A stretch of 64,000 nucleotides of DNA from positions 10,912,001 to 10,976,000 of the forward strand of contig CM060733.1 of the NCBI GenBank assembly GCA_030704615.1. The letters run 5' to 3'. Shown here piece after piece: positions 44,077-54,403 of the stretch (its first letter is position 1; each line of letters begins with the position of its first letter). Source of the DNA: Takakia lepidozioides. Lineage: Eukaryota > Streptophyta > Takakiopsida > Takakiales > Takakiaceae. A program made the translations under genes and the position numbers. Below the pieces are notes generated by a model. The model was not told the DNA's origin and ran no database searches. It saw only the letters and a program-made list of their open reading frames with translations.

Positions 44077-45964
44077 TGTCATGGTTTTAGTCATGGTTAA
44101 CTAGAATTACCTACTTCTAGTTAACTAGGACATTTTGGATATTTATATTTGTATTTTGTGTGTTGGGACTTCATTTGGTCTCACATGCCAAGTGAGGTGT
44201 CAAACCTCACTTGGGACATAGGGATGGGTTTTCCCCTTGTGAGTGTTGAGGAGGGCTCATCTTCTTGTAGATGAGCCTCCATGGGTATCTCTCACCTCCA
44301 TAGCTCTAGGTATTGAGAGGGAGTGTGTTGAGGGCTTTGTAGGGTGGATTCCCTTAGCAAGGGTGCCCTTGGCTTGACTTAGTTTATGTGATTGACTGAA
44401 TTCATGAGTGGAGTGTTTCCCTTGTGTTCACTTTCATTATCACTACAAGAAGATGACCTTATGCTTGTGAGTGCGGAGTGTAAGGGTTAGTTTAGCACTT
44501 GTGTGTTGAAGAGCTTGGGAATATAGCTCTTGTGTTGAAAGGTGTTACATATATTGCAAAGGAAAATCTTTGTGGTGTTAGGGCTTTGAGAGATATTGTT
44601 TTACCCTAAGGAGGTGGAGAGCTCAAAGATGGAGCTCTTATAGATCACAAGGCTTGCAAGGAAAGGTGCTTGGTGAAGTTGCATGCACCAAGGAATTGAG
44701 AGCAAGGAGAATTTAGCTCTTGTATTACAAGGCTTGCAAGGGTGACAAGGAAATGTACTTGTGGTGTTACACCAAGGTATTGGAGAGCTCAAGAAGGAGC
44801 TTCTTGCCACAAGATTTGCAAAGATTGCAAGAGGGAAATCTTGTGTGTATGGAAGCATGGATTCTAGGGTTTGAGAATCTTTTCAATGCATTATGGAGTC
44901 AATGGTGTATGCCATGGCTTGTGGAGAGCAACTAAATGATTCTTAGTACTCATTTCACTATCAATCTAGGGTTAAGCAAGCTCAAGTGTGGATGTTGTGG
45001 AAGAGAAGCCAATGAGCTACATAGGATTGGGCTTGAAGACAACAAGGGCAAGCACTTGGAGAGCATTAGAAAGCTCAAGAGGTTTGAAGGGAAGCATATG
45101 GGTGAAAATTCTATCCATGATGATGTGAAACCAAGCCTAGAGCATTGAAGAGCTTGGAGCACATGTGGGAGATCATTGGAGGTGGTTTTCATGAAGAAAA
45201 AAGATTGTGGCTCAAGGCATGCATAACAACTTCAACTATACATTAGCATGTGACAAGACAATGAAGGGGAAGGTGAAGCTCACGTATTCATTCCTTTTTG
45301 GCTTAAGTTTTGTGGTGGATGGTTGATCAAGCAAGTTATGCTTATGTGGAGCATGCTTCCCAAGTGTGGCTTCCAACTTCAAGCTTGAGGAGAGCTAGAA
45401 GGTGAAGGAGCAAGTTGATTCCCTTGTATATGAAGTGATGCATGTGTGGAGCATGTTTTTCGCTTGAGCAAGCTTGAGAGGAGTGGCTCTTGAGCTAGCA
45501 AGTGAAGGGAGTTTGAATAACCAAGGCTTGAGAGGAGACAAGGCTTGGTGGCTTGCCAAAGGAGGTACAAGCTTGATTTTGAGTTCCAATGAGAAATTGA
45601 GCTTGTTGTGCGGCCAATGCATTGCTAGTTGAGTTGGAGACAAACTTGAGTAGCTTAAGGTGAAGAAGATCAAGGGAATTTGCCTTGGTACCCCCATAGA
45701 ATTCATGGATGCTTGAGGGGATTAAGCATAGAGCCCCAAGAGCACAAACCCTAGCTTGGTAAGGCTAAACCTCAAGGAAATAGAGGGGGAAGTGGCTAAA
45801 GCCTAGGGGAAAATGAACTACTCTATGAGGGGGAAATGGCTATTCCAAGGGGGAATAATACTCAATTTTTGAGAATATCCCCCTTCTAAGGAGAATACAA
45901 GGGGAATACATATACTGGGGGAATACTATGGTATATTCTCAAGAATATTCTTTGGGAACCTATT
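44077..45964. mobile_element. Insertion, LTR-like, non-coding (possible copia LTR or LARD)
   Basis: The PPR relic is cut at 44,076 and followed by TGTCATGGTTTTAGTCATGG, a start typical of plant LTRs. A mid-part rich in repeated phrases (AAGGCTTGCAAGG, GAGCTCTTGTGTTG, AGGAGCTT) shows no domain in either strand. An inverted repeat around 44,195-44,220 (AAGTGAGGTGTCAAACCTCACTT) is visible. The right end is set by the inverted LTR fragment at 45,965. No second LTR copy was found, so the class is uncertain. Confidence 0.45.
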
Positions 45965-46187
45965 GTGTCGCGCACCTCACTTCGGTAAGCTCCCCCCTCA
46001 AGTCATAGTTACTCGCTTGATGCGTGCGCCTAACTCCCAACCTGGCCGCCGGGCCAACTTGGAGCTCCGGCTGCTCACCGGGGCATAACGGTCCCCCCTT
46101 TGATCTCCCAAAGAACCCTCCAACGATTTGGAACCAGCGGAATTCCCTTTGGTAGTTAGCAGTCCGGAACAATTCCACGCCATAAAA
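45965..46187 (-). repeat. Inverted 3' portion of the chromovirus LTR
   Basis: Read on the minus strand, this matches 48,086-48,297 closely (for example ACTACCAAAGGGAATTCCGC and GTGAGCAGCCGGAGCTCC) and ends in GCGCGACA. It is the part of the LTR missing from the 3' LTR at 53,032-54,403, displaced and inverted. Confidence 0.8.
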
Positions 46188-46600
46188 GGCGTAAACAGTT
46201 GTGGATTGCACATCTGCTACAAATCACACCAACTATCAAACTCCTGTATGAAATCATCAAGCTCGATGGTACCCACAGCTCCAGAGTACCAACGTGGCCT
46301 CTTGGTAGCTCTATACATTTCCTTCATCGTATCCCACAACAATGGTACGGAAATGGCTTGCACCCTCAGCGAGCATCCTCCTAACTCTGAGTCTGGACCT
46401 TCCTCAGAAAACACTGAAGGTGAAGGTGGCCTAAACCGCACACCTCATCTTGTATACCCACTAGTATCGCTGATGCTCGTACCAGCACTCTCCTCAGCAA
46501 CAGGCGGTACCTCCGTGATGAAAACTCACAACCACACCTGTTGTAAACCTGTCTCTAATCCCCCTTTCCACAAGGTAACCGGGTAGAGAACCTGTTACGG
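46188..46600 (-). pseudogene. Inverted N-terminal gag fragment of the methyltransferase-bearing element
   Basis: The minus-strand frames read RPRWYSGAVGTIELDDFIQE, FDSWCDL, stop, and QMCNPQLFTPFMAW, a gag start typical of this gypsy type. The text breaks at 46,188 exactly where LTR sequence begins. The following gag text resumes at 54,404 on the other strand (FQHLEGPPMDDYHEF). This fragment therefore belongs with the element at 54,404-59,830. Confidence 0.65.
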
Positions 46601-47199
46601 CTTATGGCTTAGACTACTAGGTTTGTGACATAAACCTGCACCTACATCCACCGCAAGTACTCCTATGGTTTGCTGGTCATCACCCCAACCTCACCACCGA
46701 CAGCACGCTCTAGGATTGACCGGTGATCAAATCCGGACCAACCTCCTATGAAAACAAGCGCCTACACAAAGCTAACATGACGCACAGTCAAGCATGCAGG
46801 TGTGGAGGGGATCCAAACACAAGAAAATCAAGACAACAACTCCCCCACACCAAAAACACTCCACAGTGTCGCTTCTGCAATGATACTCCAGCCCAAATCC
46901 AGACTGACTCTTGCCTCCACCTACGGAAAGGTTTTGGCCTACAGAGAAGGTGAAAGACTATAAGGAAGAGAGACTAAAGCAATTCCTAATCCCAGCATGC
47001 CCTCATCCCACTACCCTATCTCCACACTCTCTTGCTTGAACAATAGACAAGACTACCTTTCAAGGGTCTCTTAAATAACTCTCCAGGAGCCCTCAAGAAT
47101 ATGTCTCTCAAACAATCTCACTAAGGCTCCCAATCCTTGCACAATGGGATTCCAAAACAGTACACCAAGGCCCCAAGAGCCTGCCAAAACTTAGCCCTC
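46601..47199. other. No gene; probable leader or LTR of the inverted gag fragment
   Basis: This region lies upstream (on the minus strand) of the gag start. It is AC-rich on the plus strand, with no frames of interest. It could be the 5' UTR or LTR remnant of the methyltransferase element, but no matching second copy is seen in the window. Confidence 0.3.
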
Positions 47200-47525
47200 G
47201 AGGATCCCAAATAGTCCCTCACACAAGTCGCCAAAGACTCTTCAAGCTCGCCAAATATTGGCCTCCAAGGACCCCAAATAGTCCTCCAAAGAACTCCAAA
47301 TGGTCCTCCAAGGACCCCAAACAGTCCTTCAAGGACTCCCAATGGTCTTCCAAATAGTCCTCCAAGGACTTCCAATGGTCCTCCAAACTATCCTCCAAAC
47401 TGTCCTCCAAGGTCTCCCAATGGTCCTCCAAATGGTCCTCCAAGGACTCCAAACAGTCCTCCAAGGACTTCCAATGGTCTTCCAAATGGTCTTCCAAGGA
47501 CCCCAAACAGTCCTCCAATGACTCT
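47200..47525. repeat. Minisatellite, CCTCCAAGGACTCCAAATGGT-like units
   Basis: Interspersed 15- and 30-bp units (GTCCTCCAAGGACTCC and AATGGTCCTCCAA) repeat about 20 times. Because units are multiples of three, all frames stay open and simulate acidic SLEDHW repeats on the minus strand. It is simple-sequence expansion, not a gene. Confidence 0.75.
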
Positions 47526-47580
47526 TCCTATGTCATCATGTTCCCAATGTGTTCCCAAGTTCCCAATGGGTTCCCAATAT

Positions 47581-48297
47581 GTCGCGGCCATTTGCCTTGA
47601 GGGCAGGGGGTCGGGACACAAGAGGGGCTGTCCCTGTGGTGGGGGCAGTGGCAGCGATAGGTATGGGGGGCTGAAGCACCCTTGAGTGCCCAAAGCACTC
47701 AAGGAGGCGGAGGCGCTCACTAGGTGGAGCCCCGCACACCGGGTTGCGGTGGGGGTGGCTCCACAAGGGGTGGTGGTAGCTTAGCGGGACTTAGTCATAG
47801 GACTCACCCTGGGGCGGAGACCTCGTGGTGGGAGTCGTGGGGAGTCTTGGGACTCATCACGGTCCATAGGGACCGTGGTGGGTGGGCCAAGACTCACCGC
47901 GACTCATCACCGGGAGTCGAGGGTGTTCGTGGTGGTTCGCCATAAAATGGCATGGTTGTTTGTGAAACCCCCGCGGACAACTACAGAAGTATATATAGGG
48001 AGTAGTAACCCCGAGAACGGTGCAAGCCCGTTGGTGACCAAAAACTAGTGAGTAAGCGAGCGAGCCGGAAAGCGACCAAAGAGTGGGGAGTTGTTCCAGA
48101 CTGCCAACTACCAAAGGGAATTCCGCTGGTTCCAAATCGTTGGAGGGTTCTTTGGGAGATCAAAGGGGGGACCGTTATGCCCCGGTGAGCAGCCGGAGCT
48201 CCAAGTTGGCCCGGCGGCCAAGTTGGAAGTTAGGCGCGCGCATCAAGCGAGTAACTATGACTTGAGGGGGGAGCTTACCGAAGTGAGGTGCGCGCCA
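47581..48297 (+). repeat. 5' LTR of the chromovirus (3' 0.7 kb of it)
   Basis: The segment 47,581-48,086 repeats at 53,903-54,398, and the rest repeats inverted at 45,965-46,187. A TATA box (TATATATAGG) lies at 47,990-47,999, so transcription should start about 30 bp downstream. The LTR ends CGCGCCA at 48,297, two bases before the primer site. Confidence 0.85.
47990..47999 (+). promoter_or_regulatory. LTR TATA box
   Basis: AGTATATATAGGG within the U3 region of the 5' LTR. The same box is at 54,304-54,314 in the 3' LTR. Confidence 0.6.
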
Positions 48298-48299
48298 CT

Positions 48300-48311
48300 T
48301 GGTATTAGAGC
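48300..48311 (+). promoter_or_regulatory. Primer binding site, initiator tRNA-Met type
   Basis: TGGTATTAGAGC follows the LTR end after two bases. It differs by one base from the usual plant site TGGTATCAGAGC, complementary to the 3' end of initiator tRNA-Met. Confidence 0.85.
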
Positions 48312-48352
48312 TTAGAGTTCAGTACGCGATCGTCCTTGGGATTGGCCTCATC

Positions 48353-50077
48353 ATGGGGTCGGGCAAGCCAAAGCAAAAGCGGAACGGCCCAAAAGATGAT
48401 GATCCTGGTGAGCCCAATGGGGGCGACGTATCACCGAGGCGGCCGTTTGAGGGAGCGATGCATGTTTTTGAAAACGAGGCCGCTCAAGAGCGGGAGGAAT
48501 CTGAGGAGTCAGAGCCTGAGGAATCCCTGAGAGCTCCGACCGACCAACAGATGCCTCCCATGCCGGCAGCCTTTTGGAAAGGGTTGTTGGCGCAATTTGG
48601 CGGGACGTTGAAAGACGTGTTGAAGGCGGCTAATGCCACTTCCACTAAGGCAAAGTTTAAGGTGAAGCCTAAAGAACCCGGCACCTTCAAGGGCGTCCGA
48701 AATCGGAAGGCACTCAACACTTGGCTCTTGGAGCTAGAGCAGTACTTCCGGGCGGCCAAGTTGAGTGACGAGGATCGGGTGGAAGTGGCTCCCACCTATT
48801 TGAGGGGCTATGCTCATGCTCAACAATGGTGGCAGAAACGCCTTCACGACCGAGGTCCAAGCCCGGAAACCTTGAACTGGAGTGGGTTCAAGGAATTGAT
48901 GAAGAGGCAGTTTGTGCCCCTCAACGCGTCCTGGTTCGCCCGGGACAAGATGAGGAATTTGAAGCAAACAGATGAAATTCGGGGATATGTCCAGGCTTTC
49001 AATGTGTTGTTGCTTGAAGTCGCGGACATGGCAGAACCAGAAATGGTCTTCAACTTTGTGGCGGGACTGGCCCCATGGGCCAGGCGGAAGTTGGAGGAGA
49101 AGCCACCTAAGACTTTGAACGAGGCAATTGAGAGGGCTGAATGTTTCTCGGATGTCCCTAAGGGTGAAAGACAAGGCCGTACGGAGCTGAACCACAAGAA
49201 GACCCGGCGGGAAGGTGACTCCTTCCGATCGGAAAAGAAGTGGGATAAGCCACGCGGCGACAATGGCACGTGGAAATCGAAGGGAGGGCCTTCACAAGTC
49301 AAGGCGGCACCCGGTGCTTCGAAAGGAAAAGCGGGTGGAGCGGCCTATGGCGGACAGAAGGCGACCTTTGATGGAGTGTGCGGGGAGCCTGGGCACATGG
49401 CCAAGAAGTGCACGAAGCCCCAGCAATTGAACATGACTCGGGCGACCACAGAGCTGTCGGAAGATACCAACAGTCGCTTGGTGGAAGCGGTGGTCGCCAG
49501 GACTTGCAAGGTAGGCAAATTTTCTTGTGAGTTGTATCAGGAAACTGGCGCCTTACGTAAAGGGAGTCAGTTATTGTTCGTGGATGGGATAATATCCGGA
49601 ACTAACGTGTCGTTGTTGGTGGACACAGGAGCGTCGCACTCCTTCATGACACCGGCAACGGCACAAAAGCTGGGACTCCCGACAAGTGACGTGGGGGCCT
49701 CTATTGAGGTGCGTTCTGCCAAAGGAGAACCGCAATTGGCGACAAGGTTGGCGTTTGATGTTCCTCTTCAACTGGGGAGTTGGGAGGGACGTGAGAATTT
49801 CACCATCTGCGAGATCAATGGAGTAGATCTCATTTTGGGGATGACCTTTTTGAGCAAATCCGGAGCGGTCATAGATGGCCTCAAGAGAGTAGTCACGCTG
49901 CCATGTGGGAATGGTGGCGAGGTCTTACGAGTGTCGGAAACGCCCAAACCCTATCTCCATCGAACTCAGGAGACACTGTGCAGGGTCGAGCAATCACTAC
50001 AACAGATTGCGGCTTTTACGACTCTGTGTTATGACTACAAATGCAGTTATGAAAGCCATTTACGACTTCATGAATAA
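48353..50077 (+). CDS. Chromovirus gag and aspartic protease
   Basis: The probable start is the Met at 48,353 (MGSGKPKQKR), downstream of the primer site. The acidic N-terminus (EREESEESEPEES) is followed by the gag core (GTFKGVRNRKALNTWLLELE, WWQKRLHDRG, FVPLNASWFARDKMRNLKQT). The zinc knuckle VCGEPGHMAKKC lacks its first Cys (the expected C-x2-C begins at Val/Gly). The protease has the active site LLVDTGASHSFM at about 49,614-49,650 and the second conserved stretch GVDLILGMTFL at about 49,824. Gag packages RNA; the protease cleaves the polyprotein. The frame ends at 50,077 before reverse transcriptase. Confidence 0.85.
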   Translation: MGSGKPKQKRNGPKDDDPGEPNGGDVSPRRPFEGAMHVFENEAAQEREESEESEPEESLRAPTDQQMPPMPAAFWKGLLAQFGGTLKDVLKAANATSTKAKFKVKPKEPGTFKGVRNRKALNTWLLELEQYFRAAKLSDEDRVEVAPTYLRGYAHAQQWWQKRLHDRGPSPETLNWSGFKELMKRQFVPLNASWFARDKMRNLKQTDEIRGYVQAFNVLLLEVADMAEPEMVFNFVAGLAPWARRKLEEKPPKTLNEAIERAECFSDVPKGERQGRTELNHKKTRREGDSFRSEKKWDKPRGDNGTWKSKGGPSQVKAAPGASKGKAGGAAYGGQKATFDGVCGEPGHMAKKCTKPQQLNMTRATTELSEDTNSRLVEAVVARTCKVGKFSCELYQETGALRKGSQLLFVDGIISGTNVSLLVDTGASHSFMTPATAQKLGLPTSDVGASIEVRSAKGEPQLATRLAFDVPLQLGSWEGRENFTICEINGVDLILGMTFLSKSGAVIDGLKRVVTLPCGNGGEVLRVSETPKPYLHRTQETLCRVEQSLQQIAAFTTLCYDYKCSYESHLRLHE

Positions 50078-50191
50078 ACCTTCTGTCAGCAAGGGAGTGG
50101 GTCGTGGGGGAGGCACACGAGCCCCAGTTTTTGCTCTACATTAGAGAAGTGAGGCGATGGGGAGCCGAGCCCAGATTGGATCAAGGGGATT

Positions 50192-51994
50192 TTGGAGAAA
50201 TACCAGGATGTGATGCCGAAAGATTTACCAAGCGGCTTGCCACCGCGAAGAGGAGTTGACCACAAGATTGAGGTGATACCGGGATCGGAACCGCTTGCCA
50301 AGGCGCCCTACCGGTTGAGCCACAGAGAGTTGGTCGAGCTGAAGACTCAACTCAAAGATCTAATGTCAAAGGGGTACATCCGGCCGAGTAAGTCACCTTA
50401 CGGAGCCCCGGTGCTATTCGCAGACAAGAAGGATGGGATGCTGCAGATGTATGTCGATTACAGGGCTTTGAATAAGGTGACTATAAAAAACCGGTACCTT
50501 TTGCCAAGGATCGACGACCTTTTCGATCGGTTGGCAGGAGTGAAGTATTTCAGCCGGATCGATCTGCGCTCCGGCTATCATCAAATTCGAGTGGTGGAAG
50601 GAGATGAGGAGAAGACCGCGTGCAGGACAAGGTATGGTTCATATGAGTTCTTGGTGATTCCTTTTGGACTCACCAACGCTCCCGCGACCTTTAGCACGCT
50701 GATGAACAGCCTTTTCCAGGAGTGGTTGAATGACTTTGTGATCGTGTACATCGACGACATCTTGGTGTATTCGAAAACAAAGGAGGAGCACCTGGAACAC
50801 CTCAAAAGGGTGTTCCAGAAATTGCGGGAAGGGAAGCTGTATGCCAAAGCTTCAAAGTGCGAATTCGGGGTCACAAAAGTGGAGTTCCTGGGGCATGTGA
50901 TTACACAGGATGGGATCAGAATGGATAACAGGAAGGTGAGGGCAATCTTGGACTGGGAGCCTCCGACTTCGGTCCCGAGAGTGCGATCCTTCCTAGGACT
51001 CGCCTCCTATTACCGGAAGTATGTGAGAAATTTCGCCAAGATCGCGGGGCCGCTGTCAGACCTTCTGTGTAAATCCAAAGTCTGGACATGGAACACCTTT
51101 TGTGGCCAAGCTTTTGTCGAAGTGAAGCAGCGGATGGCGGAAGCTCCAGTCTTGAAAATCCCGGAGTTCGATCGTCCGTTCGAGATTCATATAGATGCGT
51201 CAGACTTCGCAATTGGGGGTGTACTGATGCAAGATGGACGTCCAGTGGCTTACGAAAGTAAGAAACTGAATGAAGTGGAGCGACGGTGGCCGACGCACGA
51301 GAAAGAGATGAAGGCGGCGGTGCACTGTTTTGAGCTTTGGCGCCACTATGTTGGTTCCAACCCAGTGAAGGTGTTCACGGACAATGTCACGGTGAAGTAT
51401 TTTGCCACGCAGCCCAAGTTTTCCCCAAAACAACTTAGGTGGCAAGATACTTTGGCGGTGTTCGACGTGGATATCCAGTACAAACCGGGACGAGACAACG
51501 TGGTGGCCGATGCTTTAAGTAGAAAGCAGCAGCTCTTGTTGGTGAACAGGGGCGAGACGGCGCTCCAAAGGAAGATCCGGAAGGCTTGCCGGAAGGATGA
51601 GCTGGCGAAGTCCGTGATGCAGGACTTGAGGATGGGGGTTAAATCGCAATTCCACTTGCAAAATGGACTGCTCCGGTATAAGCAAAAGCGTCTCTACGTG
51701 CCGAAGGGAGGGATCAGAGATAGCCTCTTGAGAGAATGCCATGATAGCTCGCTTGCGGGCCACGGCGGAACCAAGCGCACTGCGGCATTCTTGGCCCAAA
51801 GTGAGGGAGGAGGCAGAGGAGTATGTCAAGACATGCACCACATGCCAACAAAACCGGAGCGAGTACAAAAAGCAAGCGGGGCTGTTACAACCCTTGCTGA
51901 TTCCAGAGGGGACTTGGGAAAGCGTCTCAATGGATTTCATGACTGCTATGCCGCTGTCAAAAGGATTCGATGCAATCATGGTGGTGGTGGATAG
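50192..51994 (+). CDS. Chromovirus reverse transcriptase, RNase H and integrase start
   Basis: All reverse transcriptase hallmarks are present: [49 protein letters not shown] (first Asp), [15 protein letters not shown] and [13 protein letters not shown] (YIDD) at about 50,742. RNase H follows ([46 protein letters not shown]), then the integrase zinc region [14 protein letters not shown]. At about 51,770-51,800 the frame shifts, and the last 60 residues are out of frame. The start codon shown is only the first open position after the break at 50,100. Confidence 0.9.
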   Translation: MEKYQDVMPKDLPSGLPPRRGVDHKIEVIPGSEPLAKAPYRLSHRELVELKTQLKDLMSKGYIRPSKSPYGAPVLFADKKDGMLQMYVDYRALNKVTIKNRYLLPRIDDLFDRLAGVKYFSRIDLRSGYHQIRVVEGDEEKTACRTRYGSYEFLVIPFGLTNAPATFSTLMNSLFQEWLNDFVIVYIDDILVYSKTKEEHLEHLKRVFQKLREGKLYAKASKCEFGVTKVEFLGHVITQDGIRMDNRKVRAILDWEPPTSVPRVRSFLGLASYYRKYVRNFAKIAGPLSDLLCKSKVWTWNTFCGQAFVEVKQRMAEAPVLKIPEFDRPFEIHIDASDFAIGGVLMQDGRPVAYESKKLNEVERRWPTHEKEMKAAVHCFELWRHYVGSNPVKVFTDNVTVKYFATQPKFSPKQLRWQDTLAVFDVDIQYKPGRDNVVADALSRKQQLLLVNRGETALQRKIRKACRKDELAKSVMQDLRMGVKSQFHLQNGLLRYKQKRLYVPKGGIRDSLLRECHDSSLAGHGGTKRTAAFLAQSEGGGRGVCQDMHHMPTKPERVQKASGAVTTLADSRGDLGKRLNGFHDCYAAVKRIRCNHGGGG

Positions 51995-52997
51995 GTTCAG
52001 TAAAATGGGCCATTTCATCCCCACCAAGGAGACGGCAACGGCGCAGGAAACAGGGCGACTTTACTTCGCCCACGTCTTAAAGCATCATGGAGTCCCGAAG
52101 GATATTGTCTTGAACCGCGATCCAAAGTTTACGAGTAAATTTTGGAGGGCACTTTGGAAGAAGATGGGGACGAGGCTGAAGATGAGCACCGCCTTCCGAC
52201 CTACGATCGACGGCCAAACGGAAAGAGTGAATTCCGTAGTGAAGCAGATCTTGCGGAATTACGTGTCGACAGACCAAACAGACTGGGTGGAACACTTAGA
52301 CGCGGCAGAGTTCTATTATAATAACACAGAACACTCCGCAACACGAGTTTCCCCTTTTGTATTGGTCTATGGAAAAGCACCTCTTGTGCCGACAAGTTGG
52401 GCCGCCCAGGACGTTGAGGAACCGGAAGTAGCGGCGGTACTGGAAGAACGCGAGCGTTTGTTGAACTTCGCAAAGTACAACATTGCCAAAGCTAGGAAAC
52501 GATATGAAAGGCAGGCGAAGCGGAAGCGGAGGGAAATGAAGTTTGAGGCAGGCATGGAGGTCTGGTTGAACATCAAGAATTTCCGACTACCTCCGGAAGT
52601 GAGTCCAAAGTTCGTACCTCCATATGCGGGACCCTTTCGCATCCGGAAGATTATGAATGAGGATGTGTATGAATTGGAGCTGCCGGCAAACAGCAAGGTG
52701 CATCCAGTATTCCACGTCTCCATTTTGAAGCCTTACTTCAAAGATGAAGCGCGTCCGAATTGGCATCAAGTGTTGCGTCCGCCACCTGTGCAGTTGGATC
52801 ATGAAAATGAACCTGAGTATGAGGTGGAGGCAGTACTTAAGTCGAGGAGGTTCAAGAACCGAGAAATGGAGTATCTCGTCCAATGGAAGGGCTATCATCA
52901 TGTGGAGGCATCTAGGGTGCGTGCCTCAGAAATGGGAAACGCATCCGAGGCGGTTACAGTTTTCGAAGGGCGACCTCAAAAGCGGAAGAAGCGTTGA
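51741..52997 (+). CDS. Chromovirus integrase with C-terminal chromodomain
   Basis: [16 protein letters not shown] is the CC half of the zinc domain. The core has Asp in [10 protein letters not shown] and Glu in [10 protein letters not shown], but the second catalytic position reads [15 protein letters not shown], where the family has SDRD, so Asp appears replaced by Asn. The C-terminal KLGPRF/Y-like region reads [17 protein letters not shown]. The chromodomain is [28 protein letters not shown], where the expected W of the EASWEP motif is Arg (EASRVR). Chromodomains steer integration into marked chromatin. The substitutions suggest a defective copy. Confidence 0.85.
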   Translation: MIARLRATAEPSALRHSWPKVREEAEEYVKTCTTCQQNRSEYKKQAGLLQPLLIPEGTWESVSMDFMTAMPLSKGFDAIMVVVDRFSKMGHFIPTKETATAQETGRLYFAHVLKHHGVPKDIVLNRDPKFTSKFWRALWKKMGTRLKMSTAFRPTIDGQTERVNSVVKQILRNYVSTDQTDWVEHLDAAEFYYNNTEHSATRVSPFVLVYGKAPLVPTSWAAQDVEEPEVAAVLEERERLLNFAKYNIAKARKRYERQAKRKRREMKFEAGMEVWLNIKNFRLPPEVSPKFVPPYAGPFRIRKIMNEDVYELELPANSKVHPVFHVSILKPYFKDEARPNWHQVLRPPPVQLDHENEPEYEVEAVLKSRRFKNREMEYLVQWKGYHHVEASRVRASEMGNASEAVTVFEGRPQKRKKR

Positions 52998-53019
52998 TGG
53001 GGACATCAACCTTGGAGCG

Positions 53020-53031
53020 TGGGGGAGGAAA
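53020..53031 (+). promoter_or_regulatory. Polypurine tract of the chromovirus
   Basis: TGGGGGAGGAAA immediately precedes the 3' LTR start TGCATGCTTAGCC at 53,032. It is the expected plus-strand primer for DNA synthesis. Confidence 0.7.
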
Positions 53032-54403
53032 TGCATGCTTAGCCCGGCTTAGCTAGCTTAGGAATCCGATTGCAAAAACTTGTATTGTACAAAAATTTGT
53101 TATAAAGGAAAGGGGTTCCCAAATGTTGTGCGTCCTATTTTGTTTGGAATGGTGATGCATGGTGTGGTTGACTAGTGTGTAGAATGCATGCTAGCTTACA
53201 AAAGTGGGAGAGGTAAATTGGGTTAATCGTGTGTTTGCGCAGTGCCGAAATCGGGTGACTCCCATCCAAGGGGCAAGGAAACTTGCGCCTTCCTTAGGAG
53301 TTCACGTGCTAGTACACACCTGGCGCGTGCGCATACTATAACTGCGCTACCGAGGGGGTTGCTTTGTAGTGCGAGCTAACACGGAAGCTACGTGCTTCCG
53401 TTCACGTACTATAATCGTGTAGCCTCGGGACGAAGTCGTAGTGCGGCTTCGGCGTGTTCCCGTACCTCAGGCCAACATTGCAAGGCGGACCCAATTGTAG
53501 TGATTGGGGCGCGCGGTTGGTTCAAGGTTATCTTCCTAGTCAAAGAGGGTTCGAGGTGAACCCTTGGTCAAGGTGATGCCAAAAGCGGCATTGTGAGCGG
53601 TCGCAAGCAATGTTGTTGCAGTAAGGCGATTCGATCATCGGGGAGGATCGTTCCTTGGCCTTGAAGTAGGCCAAGAAGAGTGCACTGGGAGGAGCTTGAG
53701 AGGCTCCACCCTTGGCCGGGACTTGGAGGAAGTCGGCCGAACTAGCTAGTGGAGAGTAGAGTCAAGTGTGGGGTTTGGTTCTTTGCAATGGGACGCCATG
53801 GTACGGAAACAAACTCCTTGATATGGGACGCCACAACTTGGATGTTCGTTTCCACAAAATGGACAAGCCGATGATGACATCGACTCCCTGTTGGTAGGGG
53901 TGTGTGTCGTGGCCCTTTGCCTTGAGGGCAGGGGGTCGGGACACAAGAGGGGCTGTCCCTGTGGTGGGGGCAGTGGCAGTGATAGGTATGGGGGGCTGAA
54001 GCACCCTTGAGTGCCCAAAGCACTCAAGGAGGCGGAGGCGCTCACTAGGTGGAGCCCCGCACACCGGGTTGCGGTGGGGGTGGCTCCACAAGGGGTGGTG
54101 GTAGCTTAGCGGGACTTAGTCATAGGACTCACCCTGGGGCGGAGACCTCGTGGTGGGAGTCGTGGGGAGTCTTGGGACTCATCACAGTCCATAGGGACCG
54201 TGGTGGGTGGGCCAAGACTCACCGCGACTCATCACCGGGAGTCGAGGGTGTTCGCCATAAAATGGCATGGTTGTTTGTGAAACCCCCGCGGACAGCTACA
54301 GAAGTATATATAGGGAGTAGTAACCCCGAGAATGGTGCAAGTCCGTTGGTGACCAAAAACTAGTGAGTAAGCGAGCGAGCCGGAAAGCGACCAAAGAGTA
54401 GGG
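53032..54403 (+). repeat. 3' LTR of the chromovirus, missing its last about 220 bp
   Basis: It begins with TG after the polypurine tract. From 53,903 it matches the 5' LTR, including the TATA box. At 54,403 (AAAGAGTAGGGG) it stops short and gag sequence of another element begins. The missing end is found inverted at 45,965-46,187. Confidence 0.85.

Larger units (their letters stand above)
47581..54403 (+). mobile_element. Young chromodomain Ty3/gypsy element (chromovirus)
   Basis: The order is: LTR (5'-truncated, 47,581-48,297), tRNA-iMet primer site, gag, protease, reverse transcriptase, RNase H, integrase, chromodomain, polypurine tract and LTR (3'-truncated, 53,032-54,403). The two LTR parts overlap by about 500 bp with only a few substitutions and one 10-bp indel (TGGTGGTTCG at 47,927), so the insertion is recent. 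Combining the parts gives a full LTR of about 1.6 kb. Frameshifts near 50,100 and 51,770 and a lost integrase Asp make it non-autonomous. Confidence 0.9.

Noticed and set aside
47219-47518. Acidic SLEDHWKSLED-repeat protein on the minus strand
   Set aside because: It is a by-product of a minisatellite whose unit length is a multiple of three. There is no start context, no domain, and both strands stay open equally.
53742-54091. Overlapping frames of about 100 residues inside the LTR (and their copies near 47,388-47,945)
   Set aside because: They lie in the repeated LTR of a gypsy element with a TATA box. High GC keeps frames open, and no domain is present.
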